From Paracentrotus lividus (taxonomy: Eukaryota; Echinodermata; Echinoidea; Camarodonta; Echinidae): a DNA stretch of 64,000 nucleotides. The notes below the pieces were generated by a model. It did no database searches, was not told the origin of the DNA, and worked only from the letters and a program-made list of their open reading frames with translations. The position numbers and the translations under genes were made by a program. Of this stretch, positions 1-12,500 are shown in pieces (position 1 is the stretch's first letter; every line of letters starts with the position of its first letter). The stretch spans positions 4,009,217 through 4,073,216 of the forward strand of contig CALNVZ010003434.1 of NCBI GenBank assembly GCA_940671915.1. The letters are read 5' to 3'.

Positions 1-1764
1 AAAAAATTTCCGTGAGATCATTCACATCGTGTTTGAAAGCAGTGCGCATGTGGAGCGCGTTACTACATGTCCGTGCGCGCAGTAGTAATTTGTACACAAA
101 GGAGGCGTGCGCGCACGCTACACACGTTTCACGTAGTAAGCTATCTTCCATATAACGATTGCCTGCTTGAAAACATTGCACTCGCAGGGATTGATGCGCA
201 ACAAAACTGCCGATATTTAGGGTTTTGAGGCTCCAAAATGGTAAAAAAATCTATGATAATTCTAATTTTTCTCATTTTGCGTGATGCGTGATTCTCACGC
301 AAGATGCGTGAGACTTGGAAGCTCTGCTGGTTAGAATAAGACAATACATGTCGATCAACACAAATCATACATATAATTTATTTCTCTTTTTTCTACATAA
401 AAGTAGAATGTGGTATATAGAATAAGTTAGAATTGACAAAGTAAAGATGATAATAGAACAACAAAAAACAGGAAAGGATGTCATCAATCATCATTATAAT
501 TTTTCAACAGCTCCAAAGTACATAAGACTTTAAAATGTTTTTTTCTTGTGGAGAGGGGGGGGGGGACCTTCCAGCATCTTTTTTCTTTTGATAAAACACA
601 GTTTTCTGAAAGGTTTGATGTCCTACAGATTGTTACAACCCTCAAAAGCAAACATGTGAACCTGGTCATATCAACAGAAACATGATCCAAACTTGAAGTG
701 CATTCACAGATGTCCCTACATACCTGACATTGTTTGAATTCTTAATGCTCATTACAAGGCAAAGTGTCACAAATTTTTCTAGTTTCGATCTACCGCCATA
801 GTCAAGTTCTACAAGATATCGCTGGTTTCACAAACGAACATACTTGGATTGCACATTAGTTGTAACATAAAAATGGCAAAATATAATACATGGTTACTCT
901 CCTACATGTATATTGATTTATCTCTCTAAACATTCTTAGGGTGCTTAATATTATCCACTATGTTTCTATTTTATGCACTGTCTGGTATTTGGCAAATCAG
1001 AATACCAAAATGGCCATACCTTTCACGTTCATATTAATATAGCAACCTTGACCTTGAAAAAGTCAGGAATGAGCACAAACAAATATTGCTACAAATCAGG
1101 ATATTTGACAGTTGTTCCGTATCAATCACACGCATTTGCTACAAACTGTTTGCATTGTTGCCAAACATCACATCATTCACACTTAATAATTTTGTAGAAA
1201 TCATAAATCTACCTTTTCCCAAACCATTTTACTTAAATATTTCATTGTAATAGGCGAAGGACAGTTCATTTGTCTCCAATATTCATTATAGGTAGACGAG
1301 TTCTTTTCAGGATATGGAAATATTACAGATTCAAAGGCATCTAAAAATAGCAGGAGTTACATCAAAACTTTACAAGAAAACACATCTTTTCAGATTATGC
1401 TACCATACCCACATATATTTTACCTCACAATGTCAAATTGCATTTTATCTCTCTCAAGCTACATGTATACATCCCTATACGCATGCAAGTCTTGCAAAGT
1501 CAAATAGTATCTATAAAGTTTCCAAGATTTATGAATGATCTTATTTTTAGCTCCTTCCTTCCCCACCCACATTTGATTTTCCATCCACCCCCCCCCCCAA
1601 AAAAAATAAAACAACTGAAAATGGTTTGAGACAAAAATATCCACAGTACGAAGAGAAAAAAATAGAAGAAAAACGATGAATCCTCGACAGCGCGCAGTCG
1701 AAATATATGGCTCCACCATTGCCAGATCAGAAATATATGGCACATTGGGAAAGGGCACAAGTCT
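1..1764. other. Non-coding AT-rich sequence with a CpG-containing left edge
   Basis: Bases 35-130 carry several GCGCGC-type steps, and 281-315 has a short inverted motif around TGCGTGA/TCACGCA. A G11 run lies near 557. From about 400 on it is AT-rich with no coding-like frame. C11A8 junction at 1588-1606. Confidence 0.4.
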
Positions 1765-2038
1765 GTACATGGAATTTTACTTTTTGACCTCTGTTACCCT
1801 TGACCTTTGACCTTTATACTCCAAAATCTAAACAGATCATCTTCCTATGGTGATACATACTACCTATAAGTTTGAAGCTTATATCTCAACTGGTTCTCAA
1901 GATATCGTGGAAATGAACACAATACATGGAATTTCACAATTTGACCTCTGTGACCCTTGACCTTTGACCTACATACTCCAAAGTCTAAACAGATCATCTT
2001 CCAATGATGATACATACTACCACTAAGTTTGAAGCTCT

Positions 2039-2794
2039 GGGCCTGTATTCAATAAACGACTTAAGCATTTGTCTTAAGTTTAAGTATTTTTTCTAAGATT
2101 TTGTCTAAGATAAGAAAAATGCCTTAGCCGTATTCCAAACACGATGGGCTCTTTGTCTACGTTCAGAAAAAAAATAAGCAAAAGTCTTAACTTGTTATGA
2201 CGTCACAAAGGTCGCGCAGAAGCAAAATGACAAAAATAGTTGCGCGCAACAAAGGGCCTTATGAACGAAATCTGTATAAAATACGCTTATAAAAGTTTCA
2301 TTTTTCCGTTTTGAAATAAATTTGTAACCATTTATGGATGTCGTTACTATTTAGTTTATATTTCTTGAATAGAATTAAACTGTTTGAAATTATAAGCTGC
2401 TTCACATTGCAAATTATGTCTGAAATGTATCTGATTATTTCAAAAGAATTTGATTAATGTTTTCATGTTTAGTTTGTGGTTTCAAATGAGCTTTCCGTAT
2501 AATCAGCATATAAGTTAAGCCACTATGTAGTAGGCTTAAAGTTAAGATAAAATTCTCATTTTTATGAGCGTATTTGAAGGCGCATCTCGATTTAAGACTT
2601 TTGGCTTAGCCAAAATCTAAGAATTTATGCTTAAACTGTCAAAATCGGCTAAGCCAAAAGTCTTAAGTTAAGAAAAAAATCTTAGCCATTTTGGGTTTAT
2701 GGATTGCGCATTTGGGCTAAGAATTTTGTCTTAGCCAAAAGATAAGCAAAAATGCTTAAATTTCATGCTTAAGTCGTTTATGGAATACGGGCCC
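2039..2794. mobile_element. Nested TIR element (756 bp)
   Basis: Starts GGGCCTGTATTCAATAAACG and ends with the near reverse complement (CGTTTATGGAATACGGGCCC). The interior is full of inverted CTTAAG and GGCTTAGCC motifs. It interrupts monomer 2 of the surrounding tandem repeat: undamaged copies read GAAGCTCATATCTC across the site, here GAAGCTCT flanks one side and ATATCTC the other. No clear target duplication is visible. Non-coding, so non-autonomous. The GGG-starting TIR is reminiscent of Harbinger-type elements, but that is a guess. Confidence 0.75.
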
Positions 2795-3203
2795 ATATCT
2801 CAACTGGTTCTTGAGATATCGCCATAACGAACTAATTTACATGGAATTTCACATTTTGACCTCTGTGACCCTTGACCTTTGACTTACATACTCCAAAATC
2901 TAATCAGATCATCTTCCCATGATGATACATACTACCTTTAAGTTTGAAGCTCATATCTCAACTGGTTCTTGAGATATCGCGATAACGAACTCATTTACAG
3001 GGAATTTCACAATTTGACCTGTGTGACCCTTGACCTTTGACCTACATACTCCAAAATCTAATCAGACCGTCTTCCTATGATGATACATACTATCCCTCAG
3101 TTTGAAGTTCATATCTCAAGCGGTTCTTGAGATATCGCGATAATGAGCAAACGGGACGTACGGACGTACAGACGTACGGACGGACGGACAACCCAAAAAC
3201 ATG

Positions 3204-3237
3204 ATGCCTCCGGCACCACCTTCGGTGGCGGAGGCAT
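3204..3237. repeat. Terminal hairpin of the tandem-repeat element
   Basis: Arms ATGCCTCCG and CGGAGGCAT enclose a CACC/GGTG inner stem and TTCG loop, directly before an A run. It marks the element boundary. Confidence 0.65.
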
Positions 3238-3299
3238 AAAAACCGCAATGGAGGAAACACTATTCAGTAGATAACATTTGAGTGCATCTTCTTTGAAAC

Positions 3300-3545
3300 A
3301 CAATCATAAACGTGATTCCTGGTGGATTAGCCCACGAGGGTTTCCCTGACGTCTGTAACGAGTTTGGGGCAAAAGGGAGCTCTCATCCGAGAGTGGCGAT
3401 GGTCGTCTGGTGCCCTCCCCTGAGGAATGTCCAAATACAAATGGTTTGGAAGAACTGGATTTAACTGGAGGAATACAGAGAGGGAATGTTTCCTGAGAGG
3501 CTTTCAAGATGGGATGGTGTGTGAAGACGCTTTTGACTTTCATTA
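3300..3545. other. GC-richer island of unknown nature next to a repeat tail
   Basis: Clearly more GC than its surroundings. Frames are open on both strands for 50-80 codons; the minus frame is Ser/Pro-rich (PVKSSSSKPF, GHSSGEGTRRPSPL). No convincing splice site bounds it: the minus end lacks a GT donor next to a CAG/AAG. Could be a decayed exon, a captured gene fragment or an unlisted repeat. Confidence 0.25.
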
Positions 3546-6215
3546 GCGTAAAGTCTACAATTCAAGAGATTGCTGATGGTTTTTTCTGATTTCTATCTAT
3601 TTTTGTCCCCCTAGCACTTAATACATGTACAAGAAAGGTTGTTTAGACATAAAAAGAAAAAATAAGCAAGTAATTACATGTACATTACAAATCATTAGCT
3701 ATATGTGATTAATTTTTACTGATGAATATTTAAGAGGAATTATTTTTCACCATCAGAATATTAACATTAAAACTTAAAGCATTAATCAATTCAAACCATT
3801 TAGGTGGGGGGAGGGTGAGGAGAAATGAAGGGCAGAGAATCATGAATTATCCAAATATTAAGATTGACTATGGTCAACAATATTACGGTTATAAATTTGC
3901 AAAAATTATCAACTAAAGCATTCATGAAAGGACCATGGAACTGATTGTCCAAACTGATGACACAAAATCACAATCCATATAATAACCCTGGTCAATATAT
4001 TTATTAATTATGGTTGCCTGTAAGGTTATATGACAATTACCCTCTGTCATAACATCTGCATAATGCTAAAAGGGTGTAACTCTATGGACAATATAACAAA
4101 TTAATCAATCCAAAATAATGACACAAAGCACCTTTTTGATCATGAGGGCACCGGCTTTGCACCTAATCTTTTGAAATGATTCCCTTTGATTTCATCAATG
4201 TTATTCATTATTAAAAGCATTTAAGATGCGATGACTAAGATATTCATATTTTTGTGACCCTTCATAGATCAACTAGAGTGTGTGAATAGCTGGACAATTG
4301 ACTGCCAGAAGGGTGTTTACTTATATGTTATACATGTAAAGAGTTCCCCTTCTGCATCTGGCTTGCAGCAGAGTAGATGTATCTCTTGTTATATTCAGAT
4401 ATGCTGTACTTGATGGAAGATAGAAAAGAAATACATTACAAACGTTGCAATATATATAAATCTTTTAAGAGAAGAGGACGGATGTATATGGAAAAAACGA
4501 AAGACCTAAGAACAGTGTAGGATAAGTACACTGCTAACTTAACTCACCATTTTCAAAATTAACACTCAATTTCACTGAAATAGCCTAACAAACATTCTAC
4601 GACTTAAATTCCATACCATGCATGCGTCACAACACACAACATCAAGTGTTTTGTTGTTGTTAATGTGTTACATGTAATACAAATCGGTACTCTAGATCAC
4701 TGCATGCGATGAAAACAAGATTTCTGTCTTGAGTTTTTGTCAAGCTTGGTGCAAAGAGCACTGAATATCTAAAGCAAACGTGTTGTGATGTTCAATAATT
4801 CATCAGGCTGAGAGCACAAGCATGCAGTCTCCAAAACTACCACCACTTATAAATATTTCAAGGGATGGAAGAAGTGGAATGGATGAACGATTTCTTGTTT
4901 TTTGGTTCTTATTTTATTCATAAGCCATCTTTGACTCAACATGCTGTATAGATAGAGAGTAAGAAAAACTTAGTTCTTCAAAACCAAATCTGCAATACCC
5001 TGCATTATACTATAAATTATAGAAGCTATTTGGCCCACTTTTAACCATTTATGGACACTCTGTGATATTCCAATAACAGAATAAGTGAACGACATGGGAT
5101 ACCAACATCATCAACTCTACATGTATAATAAATCTCTGGGTCTTTCCCCTAAATGATAATTAACATATCTTCCACTTGAGATAACCATAAATTTTATATA
5201 CAACCACCTCCTCCTAGCAAATAAAAATATATATGCCAAATCCTTCACCCCTAGGGGCTTGTTATTCGTTACTTATGAACAGAAATTCCCCGCTGAAACA
5301 AACTCTGAGGAGAAGCGGCCTCTCAATTTAAATTCAAGAAATGAAAATATTATTCAAGAAATGATACATGAGCCATCAGGCTGCTGGTGTAAGTGCCCCA
5401 GGGGGATTCTCAAACAGAGTGACTGGATACACAAAGGGGGTTCGTTCACACTTGTAATTTTATCATTAAGAAGTTAGGTACATTTGTAAATGATTGAGGA
5501 GGAATTCAAAAAGTGAGTTTAGTAGATAAAAAAGGGGGCCAGTTCACACTTACAATTTTATCTTACAGCATTTATCAAGGTAAAGTACCCAGGGGATTCT
5601 ATTAAAAATAAAAAAGGACTCCACAGAATACAACGAGGGCCAATTCACACTTGTAATTTAAGTATTAAATCATTCAACCTCAAAGGAAGTTTTATAGTTT
5701 ATATAAAGTGTGATGAATAAATATCAAGAAATCATGCACGTAGTACGCATTTATTCACTTGAAATTTATTAAATCCCTCTACATCTCAGGAAATTAATTA
5801 TGCATTCCTGTAGAGCAACTGAACACACGTCAGTTTTTAAGTATGATTCAAATTCTCAATCTCAACACACATGGCATAGATGAGTACAACATTCAGTCTG
5901 AACGGGTCCTTGTAACATGTACATGACTCTAATTGAGTATTGCTGTTCACTTCGTATTCATCATGTGTTATCATTTATCTTCCTTTCTTCCCCTGCTCTC
6001 ATACATACTCTGTTACCCAAGACCTCTGATACATGGCAGTGATAATTGGGTGTAGATGTATGCATAAGTAGAGAAAGACGATCAGGACTGGATATCCCTC
6101 AAGAATTGACTGACTTATCCTTCTATGCATATTGGAGATGAATTACACACAGGCTTGATACATATTTTTATAGATGGAGCCCAGTGACTCAACCAAGCTC
6201 AGACTTTTCTCTTAT
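3546..6215. other. Long AT-rich non-coding stretch
   Basis: No coding-like frame. Contains one compact hairpin of the GAGAGCCAGAAGG family (4300-4369) and an imperfect triplication at 5396-5660. Otherwise nothing recognised. Confidence 0.4.
5396..5660 (+). repeat. Imperfect tandem triplication, ~95-bp unit
   Basis: Three diverged copies, each with a purine-rich stretch (AAGGGGG/GAGGGCC) followed by TTCACACTTGTAATTTTA, at about 5396-5475, 5500-5567 and 5587-5660. The first and third also share CCCAGGGGGATTCT-like starts. Confidence 0.55.
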
Positions 6216-6482
6216 GGGTGGTATCTCACTTCGCGGAGACTACTTTAAAACAACTTTGAGAAGGATTTGAAACAACTTTGAGACAGTTTTTCGGAGACGT
6301 CTCTGAGACGTTTCTTGAGTCGCAGAAACTACTTCGAGACGGTTCTTTGAAACTGCTTTGAGACAGATTTTGAAAATTGTCGCGGAGATGTCTCCTAAGT
6401 TTTGGAGACATCTCTGATACTTTTTATCTGTTGCGGAAACGATTGCGTTGCTGAGATGTCTCTGCGAAGTGAGATAACACCC
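6216..6482. mobile_element. MITE-like element, 267 bp, with TIRs
   Basis: Ends are imperfect inverted repeats: GGGTGGTATCTCACTTCGC at the left, GCGAAGTGAGATAACACCC at the right. The interior holds many GGAGAC/GTCTCC-type repeats in both orientations, which create spurious Ser/Val/Lys-rich frames. Flanks share only AT, so the target duplication is uncertain. No coding potential. Confidence 0.7.
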
Positions 6483-6935
6483 ATATGTTTCATTTTTTTC
6501 TCTCTCCATCTGACTACAGTCATTATTCTTTTCTCCATTTATTTTCAAAGAATAAAAAATATTATCTTCGGTTTGAGCAAGAACTTTAGACAGTGCCGTA
6601 TTCTTGTCTTAATTGACAGGTTTCCACAGAAATCTAGAGCAATTTTAAGAAATGAACAGGTGCATATGTATTATTTGCATGATCTTTCTGTCAAGAGTAA
6701 AGTGATCGAAAATGTCCTAGATAAAGTTCATTTCACAGCCCAACAGACAAGAAACATACTACATTCCTAACATATCGCAAAGATGAGCTAGAGTTTGTAT
6801 CTGGTTGTATCTATGCTAATTGGTCTATTGAGTTATGCTCTTGTGATTTGTAAGTGACATATTGTTTAACATGCACTTCACTCTTGAACAACCTGCCATG
6901 TATCAATCAATACAAGAGAATCGGAATGGGAGAGG

Positions 6936-6938
<3 letters not shown>

Positions 6939-6967
<29 letters not shown>
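6939..6967 (+). repeat. (GA)n microsatellite
   Basis: Uninterrupted AG dinucleotides for 29 bases. Confidence 0.9.
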
Positions 6968-6972
<5 letters not shown>

Positions 6973-7739
6973 AAAAGAGAACGACAGCACTATATAAAGA
7001 CTATTGAGGGAGAGAAGCAGAAGTAAATATAAGAAAGACAGAAAAAGAAATAGTGATAAAAAGATTTTTTTTTCTATTAAAAGTATAAGAATTAAATTTC
7101 ATATCGATTGGAAGCCAATTAAATTACATGTACATTGTTGCATGGCATTCCTAATTACATTTTCTTTTATTTCGTAAACTTTTAAGTTTGCATGTTTATT
7201 TGTCCTTCAATGTCTATGTTTACTATTTGGATGTCAAAATATTAGGTGTTTTAATTAGTTTGTAATTAGTTTGCATCATACCAATATCATACTAAAAATT
7301 ACTCATTGTCTCTACCTAATGTAGCATGAATAGTACATGTCCATAATGTATCAACATAAAAACATGCAAAATATAAAATCTCATTAACTTTTAAATCTAA
7401 GTGTCTGTATATATACATTGTACAAAGAAAAGATTTTGATGATATTATAGGCTAAATCATCCATGATAAATATTTTACATGTTGTAGTGTAGGTTTTAAA
7501 AAGCTTGAAAGAAAGAAAAATCAAACATTTCACATTCTTTGGAATTCTTAGTTTTGAAAACCTCAGAGCATTTTTGCAAGCAGATTGATTAAAGGTTCAA
7601 TTTTTAGAATGAAATATTTCCTATCCTTCGGAATGAAGAGATTTGAAAAGAAAATTGGGTAAGTGCAAATGGCACTCTTGAATAGCCCTTCAGATTATGT
7701 GGCACTGCACTTCTATGCCAGGTTACGATTGAGTCATCT

Positions 7740-7990
7740 CACGTTATAAAGCAAGGCAAGGATGACCCGAAGCACCGGGTTCTACGCTCTTCCTTGTCTC
7801 GTCACGGCCCGACATATCAGGGTTAATGGGACGGTTAGAAGCGATATACGAGACCGGTCCGTAAGTCAATGAGACAAAGATGCAAGGGTGGAGTGGGTGT
7901 CGGGTAACTCGCGCATCCGCTCCTTAAACAATGGGGTAGTGATTCAGAAGATAGGAGGATGGCAATGGGCGTCGGGTTAGACACAAGACA
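7740..7990. other. GC-rich island, possible exon or captured fragment
   Basis: Roughly 50-55% GC by eye in an AT-rich background, with several CpGs. On the minus strand about 58 codons are open from 7925 down to a TAA near 7748, including SYIASNRPINPDMSGRDETR. No start codon or clear splice signals frame it. Not recognised as an RNA gene. Confidence 0.25.
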
Positions 7991-9061
7991 CAACGTTGGT
8001 ATCTACATGGTCTGTGCAACTCAGGGTGATGTAATCTTCTATTCAGTTTATGATTGGTCTGGTGTTCAAACTCTTCTGTGTGACTAGGGTTATAAATGCA
8101 TTCCATTAGTAATGATAATGTTACTGTAGTTTGAAGAAGAAATAACAGATGACAAATCTGTGTCTTTTGAATTTAAAAAAAAAATACATTAAAAACATTT
8201 AGGATTAGATTTTCGATCAGCATATTGTGTTCCCCCTTAAAATAAAAATACATACAGCAATATTAAGAGGAAGAAGGGGAGGAATACAATACTGAAAATA
8301 GAAAATGAAATACTTTATCACTACAAAATATCCTGCAAACATACAATATTCTTGCAATAATTACAAAACTGCTTATATTTCCTGGATCCAAAAAAGAGAA
8401 TTTAATTGAAAGCACATATCAAATATCAATTTAATACCTGAAAATATTATTTTCATCTCCCATCTGTTCTTCGGATAAAGTGAAAGTTTTTTGAGTATTT
8501 CCCCAGACAAAAATCTTATTGATTCTTCCATTTATTTGCATCCCAATGGGGTCAAATCAATAATATAAACAGCCTGTGTAAGTTACATGTGATGTGACAG
8601 CGGAGGATCTCTAGGAACGCATCACTCGGACAATGATGGGAATACTGGTCCCTTTTTAATTTCTGCTGAAATCCAAGACGAATGCGGAAAAGCAAACATC
8701 ATATTCAGGTCAGTATCTAGGCCAGCAATGCTTTTATGCTTATTTAACAGCCAAAAGGGCATTAACACCTTTTTCAAATGGTATGAGCTTAAGGCCTTCC
8801 GGCTCTTAATGGACGACATCTCTTTGGAACGAGATGCAGAGATGGAAACGGAGTAACATTTTTTTACAGAGGGTTAGCTTTCTGTTCTAGGTGAATCAGC
8901 TATTATCTTGCCCATGTCTGGATGACATTTGCACTATTTTCATAGTTTTGTGAAGGGATCTAGTTTCGCCATTGGCCCGATTACAAATGCATGCCTACTC
9001 GGTGATGGTGTGAATGATTGTGTGTGTTGTAGAAAGCTGAACAAACAGGTTATATTGCCTG

Positions 9062-9540
9062 TTTAGAGCCAGAAGGCTCTAACTTTATAGAGAGTTAACT
9101 CCTTTTGGCTCTAAAGCAAAATAATACTGATACTCGCAGGGTAAGACATGAATATAGTCTAAGTTTTATCAACTTGACATGCAATATATTGGGAACTAGT
9201 AGGGGATTAATTCATATCATTTACATTAATTTAACTCCTTTTGGCTCTAAAGCAATATATCTGATGGTACTAGCAGGGTAAGATGTGAATATAGTCAAGT
9301 TTTATCCACTACAATGCAGTATGGTGAGAGCCAGAAGAGAGTTAGTTTTGTGTGTATTACTTTTAAAAACCTACTTTTAACTCCTTTTTGCTCAAAAGCA
9401 AAATATTTACTAGTGCTAGCAGGGTAAGATATGAATATAGTGTAAGTTTCATCAATTTGACATAAAGTATATTGGGAACCAGAAGGGGGGTTATTCATAT
9501 CATTTACACTGAGTTTTAAAACGTCTTTATGGCTCTCAGC
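9062..9540 (+). repeat. Tandem repeat, ~3.3 copies of a 135-145 bp unit with embedded hairpins
   Basis: Units share AACTCCTTTTGGCTCTAAAG, then GCAGGGTAAGA-ATGAATATAGT, then a GGGAACCAGAAGG-like segment. Copy starts are near 9095, 9231 and 9377, with a partial at 9515. Adjacent unit ends are complementary (GAGCCAGAAGG versus CCTTTTGGCTC), so the array contains the same compact hairpin found elsewhere in the window. Confidence 0.7.
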
Positions 9541-9544
9541 ATAA

Positions 9545-12500
9545 TGGGATCTGAGTGAAATTGATGATTACAAAATGGGTTTGGGCCGAGTTCAAAATGT
9601 TACAAGATTAAACAGACAGGAAGCTGAAAGAAAAGTGTGTACACCAGCTTGGCTTCACAACAAAGATTTGTTTCTTTTATGACTGGGTCTTTATTTAAAC
9701 CCTAACACTATAGCCTAACTTCCTTTATTACTCAAACACCTTTCCAATATAGCTTTTCAAACCCTGCACAATAATGAGTCATTATCATCAACTCAAGCAA
9801 TACAAAGGAGCTTGTTTGATGACCCAGCTAACACCACACATCCAAGTTAAGCACTTTGTTGACAGTCCCATTCTATTAGTTTGGTGTTGGGTGGGGAAGC
9901 TATTAAGCATAAACCTAAGAATGACAATAATGGCTTTGTGTCCAATTAGGTAAAGATCTTAATAGGTTGAATGGCCAATTTATTGCTTTTGTGTGACAAG
10001 GGCAAGTGACAGGTTTACAACAAAGGCATGAGGAAGGTATTCTCAATGAACCTTTAATATGAAGGCTGGTGATTAGTGGGCACACATCTACAATCTATTA
10101 GAGCATGACAATAGCAGGTATTTCCGCTTTTTCCTACATGTACTCTGTAATGTAACATAATTAATTTCATTCTCCTTATGACAATACTACATTTAAGCAA
10201 TAAAACATTTATATCTTTCCTACCTTTTTATTATCTAGCAGGTTATGAGGTTGTTAAAGAATAAATGGAATATAAAATGTGGTGATCATGGCGAAAAAGA
10301 AAAGTTTGTCGTTGCAGAGAAACTTTGAATTCTAAAACAGCTATCCGTATTACATTTCACTTTCTTGATTTCACAATGAATGAGACGCCAATAAAATAAG
10401 AAAGCTCCTGCTTTCCATGTAAGATTTGAGAGTCTGTGGAGTCTCTGAGGGTCTAATAAGGAACTTGATTCCCTGATCATGCTTACATGTTTACAGTAAA
10501 TATCAATTACCCTGCACAAATCATGATTAATTGCTTGGTCCCAGATCCTTCTCATGTGACCAATTCAAAATATCCTCTGTTCCAAGCAAAAAGGGCACAA
10601 GTATTGAAAGTGATAGCAGTTGTAATGCCCTTCTGACTCTCAGCTGTAGGATATCATTGTCAGAGCTTTGAGTCATTGAGATTTTCAGAAGCCACCGATG
10701 AGCGGTCTAGATGATTATCTCACCATGATGCAGGATGATGGATGATAAAGATGCATAGGAAGATGTAGCTATGTTCACATTAACACAAATCGGTTTGTAT
10801 GTTGAAAGTCTGAAAGGCTTAAATTCAATATATACTACAACATAGAGTTCACTACCTTATGACTATTAACAGTCAATTCATGCTTTTAGGATTAATTTGA
10901 GCCGTGAAATGTCAAATTCTGGTTGAAAAAGCAGCACTTGATTAGCTTTAATTGTAATGACGATGACTTCATTGTCTTATTGAATGTTTTTGCTGATTCT
11001 ATCAACAAGTTTTCTTGAAGAAAAAAATGCCTCAGAGAAAATCAATTGTAAATTTAACAGAATACATCTAGAATGGAACTAAATAATGAGTAATTTGGAA
11101 TCTTTTGATGTCAGTCAACTTATAAATGCATTTAAATTTGCAATAAATATTCAGAGCAAACAAATACTTCTCCAAATTTATATCCCAAAATCTTTCAAAA
11201 ATGACAGAGAACGATCCTTTTATTACATCTTGAATGTAGGACCATTATGGCCAAATTTTCCAGGAGATAGTCTTCATCATGTTCAACATCAGTGTGAACA
11301 TCACCATGACAACATGAATCTCCATCTCCTTATTTTCTCTTGTATAGGAAGATGATATGACTCAAAGCACGAGGAGCAGGAGAATAAGTTGGAAATACTA
11401 TCCACACTCTTTCACTGATACCAAGCAGAGAAGATGACCAAACATTGATATCCAATCGAGATGCAACATCTACCTCTCCAAGCTGTCAGTATTGGCAAAC
11501 ACATAGCAGAACAAGACAGATAACAGTGAGAGGCTTGAAGGTGAAGATGATTTTTCAAGGTTCGGCTGGAGTAATTTTGAAACATAATCCATAGCTCAAT
11601 CCTAACCTGACAAACATACAGGCAAAAAATTGACATTCCAGATTGATTTATAGCCAGGAGAAACAAAGCTAAGGTTTCAAATATGTGGAGGTAAATCAGA
11701 GATTTTTGTTACCAAAGTCAGCGGAAAAAGCTTGAACTGCATGTTACTATGACAGCTGACAATTTTTTTCTAATACTTTTTTTTTTCAAGTATAACATTG
11801 ATACCTGTATGAGACAGGGGAATTCATATAAAAGATTGATCAATACGCATAAGAAATAAAACTTTGGATACTGGGGAAAATTGGAATGAGAACACTATAT
11901 TACAGACAGCTGATAACATTGTCGACGCGTACATTAAAATTGGATAAAAATTTGATAGTCTACTGAGGTTCTCTACAATGTACGTCACAAAAATACATAT
12001 ACCAGGAAGTCAGATATTGGAAAAGTTGTGTTGTTTTTTAAAGGAAAGCCTTAAAATAACCCATTTATTAATAAAAGTTCCCTCTGAAATTGGAAGGCAT
12101 ACCATTCACAACACATTCCAGAACTAAATGAAGATGTCCAATACAGCTATAAATTGGTACAAACAGCATAAATTTAACAAATATGATACAGGAAAACAAA
12201 TTAAAATTCCACTCCTCACAATTAAACATTTACATGTATAGAACATCAGTTATCAATGAGATTTAAAAAAAAAAAGATGATTTAGATTTCTTTTTAAGCA
12301 TTAGCTTTTATAAGTACAGAACGTCTTAAAAGAAAAGGATACAATGATGGATCAAACATCTTGAAGGCGTCCACTATAAAGGATGATTTACAGAGCTATT
12401 AGTAATAGGATTTCCTTCATTTAATCAGATTTGCTTCAAATATCTTCAGAAGAAACTCAGTGTGACGACCGTTTTATTCCAATTATATATTCCATCAGTG

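Larger units (their letters stand above)
1764..3240 (+). mobile_element. Tandem-repeat mobile element, four ~157-bp monomers plus hairpin tail
   Basis: Monomers begin near 1764, 1921, 2835 and 2995. Each contains GACCCTTGACCTTTGACC, then ATACTCC, GATCATCTTCC, and ends with TCAACTGGTTCTTGAGATATCG. The array is followed by GGAC/GTACG-type tetranucleotide repeats (3152-3190) and a terminal hairpin (3204-3237, arms ATGCCTCCG / CGGAGGCAT around a TTCG loop) and a short A run. From general familiarity, repeats with this arrangement are widespread in marine invertebrates. The class assignment (non-autonomous DNA element versus hairpin-ended rolling-circle type) is not settled. Monomer 2 is split by a nested element. 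Confidence 0.75.
6483..9060. other. Non-coding stretch with a (GA)n microsatellite and a GC island
   Basis: Unique-looking AT-rich DNA. (GA)n at 6939-6967. A compact GAGAGCC-family hairpin at 8748-8809. The GC island at 7740-7990 is listed separately. No exon supported. Confidence 0.4.

Noticed and set aside
6226-6548. Two overlapping minus-strand frames of 61 and 102 codons
   Set aside because: Derived from GGAGAC-type repeats inside a MITE; the composition is repetitive.
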